This document shows positions 51,527 to 59,081 of a stretch of DNA of 64,000 nucleotides, one piece after another; position 1 is the first letter of the stretch, and each line of letters begins with the position of its first letter. This DNA comes from Poriferisodalis sp965204195 (GTDB lineage: Bacteria > Actinomycetota > Acidimicrobiia > Acidimicrobiales > Poriferisodalaceae), in contig NZ_OZ241975.1 of the NCBI RefSeq assembly GCF_965204195.1, forward strand, positions 2,170,001 through 2,234,000. Direction: 5' to 3'. The translations under genes were made by a program, and so were the position numbers. The notes under the pieces are model-generated. The model searched no databases. It had not been told where the DNA came from and saw nothing but the letters and a program-made list of their open reading frames with translations.

Positions 51527-51757
51527 TCACACTCTCGGCACCGCCGACGGCCTCAGCCCGCCGGCTCACCGCCAGCTACCTGCGCCACACCGCCGAACTG
51601 CTCGTTTTCGGTGGCCGTACCGCCATCGGCGACAGCGTCATCGACGACGGGAAGCAGTAGCCCCGCCGCGAGGCGCCGATGCCTGCGCACCGCGCCCGTG
51701 CGCTCAGCAACCGTATTACATAGGCAGATATCCAGATAAATTGGTCTATGAAGCCAT

Positions 51758-54199
51758 ATGATTCGAGATGGCAGGGAGGCGCCGCAACGCAGTTGCGCCC
51801 AAGCCAGAACGGATGTCGTGGCCGAACAAAACCAACGAGACCAGGAACTCAAGGCGCTACAGCAGCGGCTCACGCAGCTCAGCGAGGCCAGCCTGCGCAT
51901 CAACAAGAGCCTGGAGTTCGACACTGTGCTCCAGGGAGTGCTCGACTCGGCCCGAGACCTCACGGCCGCCCGCTACGGAGTGATGACCCTGCTCGATGAA
52001 GGCGGGCAGATCGCCGATTTCTTGTCGTCGGGAACCACCGCCGAGGAAGCCGAGCGGCTCTGGCTCACTCCCGACCCCTATGCGATCTTCGAGTCCCTGA
52101 CGGAGATCTCCGGGCCCCTGAGGGTGACCGACCTGACGGAGCACGTCCGATCGCTGGGCTTCGCCGAGTTCGAGATCCCCGTGCCGGTCGAGGTGTTCAG
52201 CTTCTTGGCGGTGCCGATGCTCTTCCGGGGCGACCGGGTGGGCCACCTCTTCGTGGGCGCCAAGGACGGCGGAGCTGAGTTCACCCGCGCCGACGAGGAG
52301 ACGCTGGTAATGTTCGCCTCCCAAGCGGCGCTGGTCACCGCCAATGCTCGACGCCACCGCAACGAGCAGCGGACTAGGGCCGACTTGGAGACACTGGTGA
52401 ATACCTCGCCGGTGGGTGTCGTGGTCATCGATGCCGCTTCCGGCGAACTGGTGCTGTTCAACCGGGAGGCCGCACGCCTCGTGGAGAGCCTGCGGGAAAG
52501 CGATCAGCCTCTTGAGCAGCTGTTGGAGACCGTGACCTGCGTGCGGGCCGATGGCCGGGAGCTGTCGCTGGGCGAGCTGTCGCTGTCGGAGCTGCTCGGA
52601 GCCAGCGAGACCATCAGGGCCGAGGAGATCGTGCTGCGGGTTCCCGATGGCAGCAGCGTCAGCGCCCTGCTCAACGCCACCCCGATTCGCTCCGATGACG
52701 GCGTCGTGGCCTCGTTGGTGGTGACCCTCCAGGACTTGACGCCGCTGGACGAGCAGGAGCGGCTGCGGGCCGAATTCCTGGCCATGGTGAGCCACGAGCT
52801 CCGGACACCCCTCGCCGCAGTCATGGGTTCGGTGAACACGCTGCTGGACAGCTCCGACGGGCTGGATCCCGCCGAGAGCACGCAGTTCCTCCGCATCATC
52901 CGCGACCAGTCCGACCAGATGCGGCACCTGATCGGCGACCTGCTCGACGTCGCCCGCATCAACACCGGCACCCTGCCCGTCACCCCCGAACCCGCCGATA
53001 TACACCAGTTGGCGGACGATGCCAGGGGCAGGTTTCTCACCGGCGGCGCCGGCCACCCCGTGAACGTGGATCTGGCGCCGGGCCTACCGCTGGTGATGGC
53101 TGACCGGCGACGCATCGCCCAGGTGTTGAGCAACCTGCTCTTCAACGCCGCCGGGTACTCGCCCGACGGGTCCCCGATAGAGGTGCGCGCTGCGCGAGAC
53201 GGAACCCAGGTCGCGATCTCAGTCACCGACCAAGGCCGGGGCATACCGTCCGAGCAGATGCCCGATCTGTTCCGCAAGTTCTCGCGGGCACACGGCCCAG
53301 ACCACGGAACCGGCGTCGCCGGCTCGGGCTTGGGGCTCGCCATCTGCAGGGGCATCGTGGAGGCACACGGCGGCCGCATCTGGGCCGAGAGCGACGGAGC
53401 GGGCCTCGGAGCGCGCTTCACCTTCACTCTGCCGCCGGCGGAGGCCGCGACTACCACTGCGGTACCAGGCCTCCCCGGGTCGCGGCCGTCGGCACAACGC
53501 CAAGTCCGCGTTCTAGCCGTCGACGACGACCCCCAGGCGCTTCGCTACATCACCGACATCCTCGCCAAGGCCGGCTACGCGACCGTCGCAACCGGCAACC
53601 CCGCCGACATCGGCCGCATCATGGCCGAGGAGAAACCCCACCTCGTCCTGCTCGACCTGGTGCTGCCCGACCGCGACGGCATCGAGGTGATGAGCGACGT
53701 GCGGGCGAGGGCCGACGTGCCGGTCATCTTCCTGTCGGCATACGGCCACGACGAGACCATTGCCAGAGCCTTCGACATGGGCGCAGCCGACTACGTGGTC
53801 AAACCGTTCTCGCCCACCGAGCTGACCGCCAGAATCCGCGCCGCGCTGCGCAAGCAGGTGGACCTCCTCGAGGGCGAGCCATCGGCGCCGTATGAAGCCG
53901 ACGGGCTGAGCATCGACTACGCCCGGCGCCGCGCCGCAGTGAGCGGCGAGCCGGTGGATCTCACCGCCACGGAGTACAACGTGCTCCACGAACTGGCTGC
54001 CAACGCCCCCCGGGTGCTGACCCACAGCGCACTGCTGCACCGCGTCTGGGGACCAGAACGGGTCGGCGAACCTTGGCTGGTCCGCGACGTCATCAAGCGA
54101 CTCCGCCGCAAGCTCGGCGACGACGCCAGCAACCCCAGCTACATCTTCACCGAGCCCCGCGTCGGCTACCGCATGCCCCCCGGTCAGACAGAGGACTGA
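51758..54199 (+). CDS. One-piece histidine kinase plus OmpR-type response regulator
   Basis: An 813-aa protein with a complete two-component pathway: coiled start (20-50), GAF (50-200), PAS (205-330), dimerisation domain with His346 in VSHELRTP, HATPase (445-560; DQGRGIP, GSGLGLAI), receiver (583-697; Asp589/590, phospho-acceptor Asp633, Lys682) and an OmpR winged helix (715-808). No transmembrane segment is seen, so it senses inside the cell. The kinase, receiver and DNA-binding domain are usually on two proteins. The start could also be the GTG at 51818; both lack a good ribosome site, and TATGAA lies five bases before 51758. Confidence 0.88.
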   Translation: MIRDGREAPQRSCAQARTDVVAEQNQRDQELKALQQRLTQLSEASLRINKSLEFDTVLQGVLDSARDLTAARYGVMTLLDEGGQIADFLSSGTTAEEAERLWLTPDPYAIFESLTEISGPLRVTDLTEHVRSLGFAEFEIPVPVEVFSFLAVPMLFRGDRVGHLFVGAKDGGAEFTRADEETLVMFASQAALVTANARRHRNEQRTRADLETLVNTSPVGVVVIDAASGELVLFNREAARLVESLRESDQPLEQLLETVTCVRADGRELSLGELSLSELLGASETIRAEEIVLRVPDGSSVSALLNATPIRSDDGVVASLVVTLQDLTPLDEQERLRAEFLAMVSHELRTPLAAVMGSVNTLLDSSDGLDPAESTQFLRIIRDQSDQMRHLIGDLLDVARINTGTLPVTPEPADIHQLADDARGRFLTGGAGHPVNVDLAPGLPLVMADRRRIAQVLSNLLFNAAGYSPDGSPIEVRAARDGTQVAISVTDQGRGIPSEQMPDLFRKFSRAHGPDHGTGVAGSGLGLAICRGIVEAHGGRIWAESDGAGLGARFTFTLPPAEAATTTAVPGLPGSRPSAQRQVRVLAVDDDPQALRYITDILAKAGYATVATGNPADIGRIMAEEKPHLVLLDLVLPDRDGIEVMSDVRARADVPVIFLSAYGHDETIARAFDMGAADYVVKPFSPTELTARIRAALRKQVDLLEGEPSAPYEADGLSIDYARRRAAVSGEPVDLTATEYNVLHELAANAPRVLTHSALLHRVWGPERVGEPWLVRDVIKRLRRKLGDDASNPSYIFTEPRVGYRMPPGQTED

Positions 54200-54274
54200 C
54201 CGCCCGAAGCCGCCGCCCCGCCAACTGAGAATCCTGTTTCCAGTTTTCTCACTTCATGCGCGGGCATCTGGGCC

Positions 54275-55588
54275 CTAGTCGAGGGTGATCTGGGAACTGG
54301 TCCAAGCGCCCTGGCCCCATTCGTTCCGGGCGCGCACGCTCACCTGGTACGTCGTGCCCGGCTCCAGGTCGCGGTAGACGATCTTGAGCTTCTTCGCGCC
54401 GGGACGCCTGACCTTCGCCTTCCCCCCGCTGCTGTCTTCCAGCTTCACTTGGTAGCCCGAGGGCGCGCCGCCGCCGGCCGGGGCGCTCCACGAGACGACG
54501 ACGCGCTTGCCTTTCGCTGTGAGCTCTAGATTCTGCACGGGACCGGGCGGCGTCTCGGAGTCATCGCTCTCAGCGCCGTCCTGCGTCTCCTGTGGCTTGG
54601 CGATTGCAATGGTCGGGGCCTGCTCTTGCGCCTCGAGCTGCTGGTCTTCCTTCTGTTCGGGAACGTCAGGCTCCGCAGGGCACAGCGAATGTGTGCCCTG
54701 GCGGCCGTAGCAGAAGGCCTCCAGCCCGGTGCCCCGCAGCACGTTCAAGAAGTAGAGGTGAACCCCGCCGTCGACGTGCACACCGAGCCAGATCTCAGTC
54801 CGCTGGCGCAGGTTCTCAGCGAGGGTGATGGCCGAGCTGGTCTCGCCGGATGCGTTGACCCTGGTGGTGGTCAATCGATTGTGCCGGGTCGGATGCTCGA
54901 AGTCGGTGGCTGCCCGCACCTCTATCCAGTAGTCCGATCCTGCGTCCCAGGTGGGCGTGACAGTCACGCTCGACACATCCGACGGCACCCACAGCGAATA
55001 CGAGGAGATCCAGGAGTAGAAGTCGGGCACCTGGTGGAGCGCGAAGCGAGGCACATGGCGCGCCGACGGCATGAGGGTTATCGGGCTACCGTTGTCGTCG
55101 GTCACCGTCAGGCCGGTCAAATCGCCCTTGAGCAACGGGTAGTCGGTCCGTGTCACCGTCACCGCGTAGCTCTTGGAAGTCAGGCCGTCCTGCGCGGTCA
55201 CCACGATGTCGATGACGTTCTCGCCGCTGGACAGGCTCACCGGGGTGGCTGGATCGCTGCCGTTCACGGTCACCGTGGCATTGGAGTCGCTGAGGGCCGG
55301 GGTCACGAGCACCTGACGGACGTGATCTCGCACATCGGCCGTGTAGGCCGTGGTCGCAGACGAGAACGGCTCGTTGAGCGACACCGCCAGCGGCGGTTCC
55401 TCCGTCCGCAAGCGCAGCAGGGTGTAGATGGTGTCCTCGCTCAGCAGGTCGTGCAACGTGGAGGGTCTGACGAGGGTCAGCCCGGCAAGGTCGGCGTCGC
55501 TGGACACGCCCTGCGCTGCTGCAGGGGACGGAATGGCCACCCCGAGCGCCAGCACCAACACTGCAAGAGACCGAATGACGTTTCGCAT
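54275..55588 (-). CDS. Secreted protein with cadherin-like and fibronectin type III domains
   Basis: A 437-aa exported protein. The signal peptide MRNVIRSLAVLVLALGVAIP ends near AAAQ (about residue 26). One cadherin-like beta-sandwich lies near 70-147 (YTADVRDHVRQVLVTPAL, then GENVIDIVVTAQDG and KSYAVTVTR). Residues 150-310 are a second beta-rich region, 315-345 an acidic Gln/Glu linker and 350-437 a fibronectin type III domain (YRDLEPGTTYQVSVRARNEW). It likely binds surface polymers or cells. It is divergent from the truncated signal-peptide frame and the FN3 gene at 55896. Confidence 0.78.
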   Translation of the reverse strand: MRNVIRSLAVLVLALGVAIPSPAAAQGVSSDADLAGLTLVRPSTLHDLLSEDTIYTLLRLRTEEPPLAVSLNEPFSSATTAYTADVRDHVRQVLVTPALSDSNATVTVNGSDPATPVSLSSGENVIDIVVTAQDGLTSKSYAVTVTRTDYPLLKGDLTGLTVTDDNGSPITLMPSARHVPRFALHQVPDFYSWISSYSLWVPSDVSSVTVTPTWDAGSDYWIEVRAATDFEHPTRHNRLTTTRVNASGETSSAITLAENLRQRTEIWLGVHVDGGVHLYFLNVLRGTGLEAFCYGRQGTHSLCPAEPDVPEQKEDQQLEAQEQAPTIAIAKPQETQDGAESDDSETPPGPVQNLELTAKGKRVVVSWSAPAGGGAPSGYQVKLEDSSGGKAKVRRPGAKKLKIVYRDLEPGTTYQVSVRARNEWGQGAWTSSQITLD

Positions 55589-55628
55589 GGCCGGGCAGGG
55601 TACCTAACTATGCACAAAATCATATGTC

Positions 55629-55652
55629 ATTTGCCAAACTTATTTGGCAAAT
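55629..55652. promoter_or_regulatory. Perfect 24-bp palindrome in an AT-rich divergent intergenic region
   Basis: ATTTGCCAAA-CTTA-TTTGGCAAAT: ten-base arms and a four-base loop. It lies 41 bases upstream of the secreted protein gene on the minus strand and 74 bases before the + strand signal-peptide frame, so an operator shared by both directions is likely. It could also form a cruciform. Confidence 0.6.
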
Positions 55653-55725
55653 GGTGTTTCTTTCATAGAAATCATCTGGCATCCTCTGACGCTGCGAGCA
55701 CGGCTCGCGGAGAAAGGAACCCAGG

Positions 55726-55815
55726 GATGCGGAACGCTCGGATATCGATGGCTGCGATGGCGGCCGCTCTGCTGGCGACCTTGCTTGTGTTTCGGCCGGC
55801 GCCCACCGCTGCTTA
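55726..55815 (+). pseudogene. Signal peptide followed at once by a stop (truncated secreted protein)
   Basis: AGAAAGGA precedes an ATG that encodes a 29-aa classical signal peptide (MRNARISMAAMAAALLATLL, then VFRPAPTAA) and then TAG exactly where cleavage would occur. The start resembles that of the secreted protein at 54275. It looks like the head of a lost exported protein, or a leader peptide for the gene at 55896. The next frame, a 23-codon stretch from ATG 55835, runs into the poly-C tract. Confidence 0.5.
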
Positions 55816-55878
55816 GGCACGCGGCTTCCTGAAGATGTCCAAGCCCAAGAAGATGGAGAAGCAGTCCGTGTTGTCTGA

Positions 55879-55891
55879 CCCCCCCCCCCCC
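55879..55891. repeat. Homopolymer tract of 13 C
   Basis: Thirteen C in a row, four bases before the ATG of the FN3 protein. Loss of one C would join the frame from ATG 55835 to that of the FN3 protein; at the present length that frame stops at 55904-55906. Such tracts change length by slippage. Confidence 0.85.
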
Positions 55892-55895
55892 AAGG

Positions 55896-57386
55896 ATGTG
55901 TTCTAGGGCAGCCCGCGGCCGTCCCCCTCTCGTTCGGCTGCGGTTCATTGCTACCGCGCTGGCAGTGCTGGCGGTCGTTGTTGCCCACGATGCACCGCCA
56001 GTCCAAGCGCAGACGCTCGGCATGCCCGCCACCGCGGAGATGCAGCGGTCGTGTCTGGGCTTCTATCTGTGGTGGGTGGAGTCGCCGGGAGCGACCGGCT
56101 ACGAAATCGAGATCAGTTCGAAGAGCGGCGGCACCTGGGGCGCGTGGTCCAGCTCGGGCGTGTCCCACAGTGGCATCACGCAACCGGCGATCGTCACGGG
56201 GTTGACTCACGGCACCGAGTATCGGTGGCGGATCCGAGCGACCAAGGGCACTATCAAGAGCGATTGGACTCTGCCCAAGGATCAGGACTATGACATCCGA
56301 ACGGCGCGCCGCTGCGCAGCAGGCCGGCCCAACCCGCCGCTGCTGCACTCGGCGGTGGCCGGGCCGGAGCAGGTGACGCTCACTTGGGAGGCCGGGGCCC
56401 TGGTCAGCGGCGCCGCGGTGGTCGGATTCAAGGTGCTGTATCGCTGGGAAGACGAGCACGGCAGCTTCATCACTCGATCGGCCAGTCTTGTCGGCGCGGA
56501 CGCGACGACCGCTGTGGTGCCCGGGCTCACTGCAGGCGTCACCTACGACGTGTGGGTCCGCGCGTTCAGCAGCGGTGGGCAGGAGGCCAGCTCAAGGGCG
56601 CTGGAGGCGGTTCCGCAGATGGGCACCACGTCGGTGACCTCAGGCCGATGCAACCTGCCCGGGTACACGCCGCCTGGCCCGTCCACGATCACCACCTTCA
56701 CGCCAACCCACAACAGCGTCACCCTGTACTGGAATTCGCCCGTGTACGGCACTACCTCTTCCGGGCGGAAGGACCACATCACCGACTTCCTGGTCTGGGT
56801 GAAGACGGCTGACAACTCGCATTCCGAGATGCGATTCGTGACAGCCAAGTGGTACGAGCCCGCGACATACAGCCACACGATTCCCGGACTGTCTCCGACG
56901 ACGGACTACTGGGTGGGGCTGAACGCGCGCACCATCACCGCGTGCTACAGCGGCTGGAGCTCGGTCGCAGTCACCACCACGGCCAGCCTGAACAGCGGAG
57001 GCTTTCGGATCGGAGTGCTCCAGCGGCCGACGCAGGAGGAGCAGCCCGAACAGCCCGAGAACGAGTCAGCAGCCGACTCCCAGCCGACGCCCGAGACCGC
57101 GTCAGGATCGGCACCCGAGACCGAGGCTGAATCTGCGCCCAAGACCGAGTCCGAGTCCCCGCAGGCGTCCGAGTCGGACGCCGAATCGGCACCCGACTCC
57201 CAACCGGCGCCCGAGACAGAGCCCGAGTCGGCACCCGAGTCCGATGATGTCGTGGACCGCTACGACGCCAACGGCGACGGTGCCATCGACTCCACCGAGT
57301 ACCGCGCAGCGCTCAAGGACTACGCCGCTGGCACGATCAACTACGACGACCTGCTGAAGGTCGTCAAGGCCTATCTGCGTTCCTGA
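55896..57386 (+). CDS. Secreted fibronectin type III protein with EF-hand/dockerin-like end
   Basis: A 496-aa exported protein. The signal peptide lies within residues 12-40 (LRFIATALAVLAVVVAH, cut near VQAQ). Three fibronectin type III-like domains follow (about 45-130, 145-235, 260-365), then an acidic Glu/Pro/Ser/Ala repeat linker (375-455) and a C-terminal module with DANGDGAIDSTEY, an EF-hand calcium loop, plus YDDLLKVVKAYL. The EF-hand end could dock onto a partner or a surface. The start is close behind the 13-C tract, with only AAGG as a ribosome site, so expression may depend on tract length. Confidence 0.78.
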   Translation: MCSRAARGRPPLVRLRFIATALAVLAVVVAHDAPPVQAQTLGMPATAEMQRSCLGFYLWWVESPGATGYEIEISSKSGGTWGAWSSSGVSHSGITQPAIVTGLTHGTEYRWRIRATKGTIKSDWTLPKDQDYDIRTARRCAAGRPNPPLLHSAVAGPEQVTLTWEAGALVSGAAVVGFKVLYRWEDEHGSFITRSASLVGADATTAVVPGLTAGVTYDVWVRAFSSGGQEASSRALEAVPQMGTTSVTSGRCNLPGYTPPGPSTITTFTPTHNSVTLYWNSPVYGTTSSGRKDHITDFLVWVKTADNSHSEMRFVTAKWYEPATYSHTIPGLSPTTDYWVGLNARTITACYSGWSSVAVTTTASLNSGGFRIGVLQRPTQEEQPEQPENESAADSQPTPETASGSAPETEAESAPKTESESPQASESDAESAPDSQPAPETEPESAPESDDVVDRYDANGDGAIDSTEYRAALKDYAAGTINYDDLLKVVKAYLRS

Positions 57387-57702
57387 GTTCCCCTGAACTC
57401 CCCCTGCCCGCAGCCGGCCACGCTCCGACGCTGTCGCCCGAACAGTCCTTGTAGAACCGAGCTGCGTCGACAGCGTCAGTCGCCATAGGCGGATCTCCAA
57501 GGCGGCCGTTACGGCGCGGGCCGGGTCGGTGTCGGGTGCGCGCTTCGCGGAGCGTGGCCTGCATGGGCCGGTGGCGGAAAGTGGTTGGAGGCGGGTGGTG
57601 TCCCGTGGCTATGTTGGTGGGTGCCCTCGTTGCCCGGCTCAGCGGCGACCGATTCTGAACCATCTGTGCGCTTTCCAGCGCCGTGACGCTCAGCGAGGGC
57701 CG
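57387..57702. other. 316-bp intergenic region, no feature identified
   Basis: GC-rich, with no supported gene. TATGTT at 57610-57615 could be a -10 for the gene at 57703. GTGG/GCGG runs near 57575-57600 show no regular spacing. Confidence 0.5.
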
Positions 57703-58317
57703 ATGTCCGCTCCCGATGAATCGATCGCCGTGATGACCGACCCGGCGTCAACCGACGACGAGCCGCCCGCCGGCCCGCCTGCGCCGGACGAGTCCGCGCC
57801 CGAGGCAGCGCCGGCTTCCACGGCATCATCGGGGCCGGTGGCAGATGCGGCGCATGACGCTGTGTCCGAAGCTGCGGTTGACACGGGGCTGCCAGCGGCC
57901 GCAGGTGTCGCGTCAGCGGCGAGGCCGGGGGTGTCGAATGCCCTGATCACGGTGTTCGGCGGCCTGGTCGCGGCATTGCTGGGGGCGCAGGCGGTGTTCA
58001 TGGTCTGGCAGATGGGCGTGCTGTCGGATCGCGTCGACGGTCTCAGTGACAAGATCGACGGCGTGCGCACTGAGCTGAGCGCGGAGTTTCGTTCCGAGAT
58101 CGGTGCTCTGCGCGATGAGTTGCGCTCTGAGTTTCGCGCCGAGATCGGTGCTCTGCGCGAGGAATTCCGGGCGGAGTTGCACTCAGAGATCGGCAGCCTC
58201 CGCGCGGAGATGCGGGAGGGGTTCCGTGAGGTGCACGCGATTCTTCGCGACCACACAGATCGGCTGGCCCGCCTCGAGACCGCTGCCGGCCTGCCGCGCC
58301 CCGCTCCGGTCGAGTAG
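57703..58317 (+). CDS. Membrane-anchored protein with 15-residue coiled-coil repeats
   Basis: A 204-aa protein. An acidic Pro/Ala-rich N-terminus (1-75) is followed by one transmembrane helix near 80-105 (ITVFGGLVAALLGAQAVFMV) and a coiled coil of about 80 residues. The coil holds three copies of a 15-residue unit, EFRSEIGALRDELRS and variants, then a fourth, weaker one. The ATG at 57703 has GCGAGGG upstream; the longer open frame is not supported. It resembles the 110-aa protein at 51194 in layout but is not a close copy. Function unknown; filament, scaffold or phage-defence-like roles are all possible. Confidence 0.6.
   Translation: MSAPDESIAVMTDPASTDDEPPAGPPAPDESAPEAAPASTASSGPVADAAHDAVSEAAVDTGLPAAAGVASAARPGVSNALITVFGGLVAALLGAQAVFMVWQMGVLSDRVDGLSDKIDGVRTELSAEFRSEIGALRDELRSEFRAEIGALREEFRAELHSEIGSLRAEMREGFREVHAILRDHTDRLARLETAAGLPRPAPVE
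58084..58218 (+). repeat. Three 45-bp in-frame tandem repeats
   Basis: Each encodes Glu-Phe/Leu-x-x-Glu-Ile-Gly-x-Leu-Arg and five more residues of the coiled coil. Copies 1 and 2 are the closest in DNA sequence; copy 3 has drifted. Confidence 0.75.
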
Positions 58318-58350
58318 GGGCGCAGCAGGCGGCTCGGCTTGAGTGCCGGT

Positions 58351-58387
58351 GAATCACCCTGGGTTGTTTGCTGACCCGGAGTGATTC
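58351..58387. terminator. Inverted repeat after the coiled-coil gene
   Basis: GAATCAC (58351-58357) and GTGATTC (58381-58387), with CACCCTG/CAGGGTG overlapping the same area. It lies 34 bases past the stop codon and before the next promoter. Loop length is 23, so a weak hairpin or a protein site. Confidence 0.35.
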
Positions 58388-58456
58388 AGGGTGAGTGCCG
58401 GCGTGTGCGGGCTCGCCAGCGGATGTGCGGCTCCCTGTGCCGTGAGCGCCGTATTT

Positions 58457-58485
58457 TTGACATCTGCAAATCGGATGTCTAGCTT
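58457..58485 (+). promoter_or_regulatory. Promoter with operator in its spacer, leaderless
   Basis: TTGACA (58457-58462), 17 bases, TAGCTT (58480-58485), then six bases to the ATG at 58492. GACATC (58459-58464) and GATGTC (58474-58479) are inverted arms that overlap the -35 and fill the spacer. A protein bound there would block RNA polymerase, as expected for autoregulation by an antitoxin. Confidence 0.7.
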
Positions 58486-58491
58486 GGCGGC

Positions 58492-59031
58492 ATGGCCAGC
58501 GGAACCGGGCTGAGGCGAGAGCTGTGCGCAGCCGATTTTGCTGCCGACGCGCATGGCGTCAAGTACCACGGCGAGCTCAGCCGGCACCCTGAGGCGTACC
58601 TGCGGCTGCTGTCGCTGCTCAACGACCCTGCGAACGAGCAGCGGCTCATCGACGCCGAGATGCACGGACTGCCGGCACTCTGCGGGGTGGCCCGCTTCAT
58701 CGAGGCCGATCCGATCATCGGAGCACTGATCTCAAGCGACGAGACCGCCGTGCGCGCACGGCAGACCATCGGCGTCGCCGTCAAGCTCAAGATGGCGAAG
58801 CTCGGCTGGCGCGGCACCGGCCGCAAAGGCGTCGTCAAGGGCGCCCGTCTTTTTTCCAAGGCCGAGCACTTCGCCCTCGACGACTCCTCATACGCCGATG
58901 CTTCCTCGCGGGCACTCGCAGCGCTCGATGCCGTCGCGGCCATCGGCAGCGACGAAGAGCGCGAAGAGACGGCTCGGATGCTGATGGAAGCACTTGCCGA
59001 CAGCCGGCCCGCTGAAGGACGTCGGTTCTGA
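58492..59031 (+). CDS. Probable antitoxin of a PIN-toxin pair, family not recognised
   Basis: A 179-aa, mostly helical protein with no domain I recognise. The first half is AADFAADAHGVKYHGELSRH and RLLSLLNDPANEQRLIDAEM. A basic middle (KMAKLGWRGTGRKGVVKGAR) and an acidic helical C-terminus (SDEEREETARMLMEALAD) follow. It sits directly before a PIN-domain gene and behind a self-operator-like promoter, which is why I call it the antitoxin. It is about twice the usual antitoxin length. Its last 15 codons are duplicated just downstream. Confidence 0.6.
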   Translation: MASGTGLRRELCAADFAADAHGVKYHGELSRHPEAYLRLLSLLNDPANEQRLIDAEMHGLPALCGVARFIEADPIIGALISSDETAVRARQTIGVAVKLKMAKLGWRGTGRKGVVKGARLFSKAEHFALDDSSYADASSRALAALDAVAAIGSDEEREETARMLMEALADSRPAEGRRF

Positions 59032-59081
59032 CATGGAAGCGTTCGCCGACTGTCGGCGCACCGAAGGACGTCGGTTCTGAC
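58984..59081 (+). repeat. 49-bp tandem duplication of the antitoxin gene end
   Basis: The last 15 codons, stop and one base (58984-59032) are repeated as 59033-59081. The copy is a 15-codon frame (MEAFADCRRTEGRRF) whose stop is followed, one base later, by the PIN gene start. Differences are scattered, so the duplication is not fresh. Confidence 0.8.

Noticed and set aside
51560..51660. Fragment reading SYLRHTAELLVFGGRTAIGD before a stop
   Set aside because: It may be a decayed gene piece between the coiled-coil and kinase genes, but it has no start and is too short to call.
54205..54262. GAGAA/TTCTC repeat between the kinase gene and the secreted protein gene as a terminator
   Set aside because: Arms are only five bases with a 14-base gap; too weak to annotate although the position would suit.
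57570..57625. GTGG/GCGG-rich stretch resembling an MraZ-type box array
   Set aside because: The units are not regularly spaced and no mraZ or division gene is nearby.
57364..57663. 99-codon minus-strand frame in the 57387-57702 gap
   Set aside because: Composition is shadow-like and it overlaps the end of the FN3 gene; no motif supports it.
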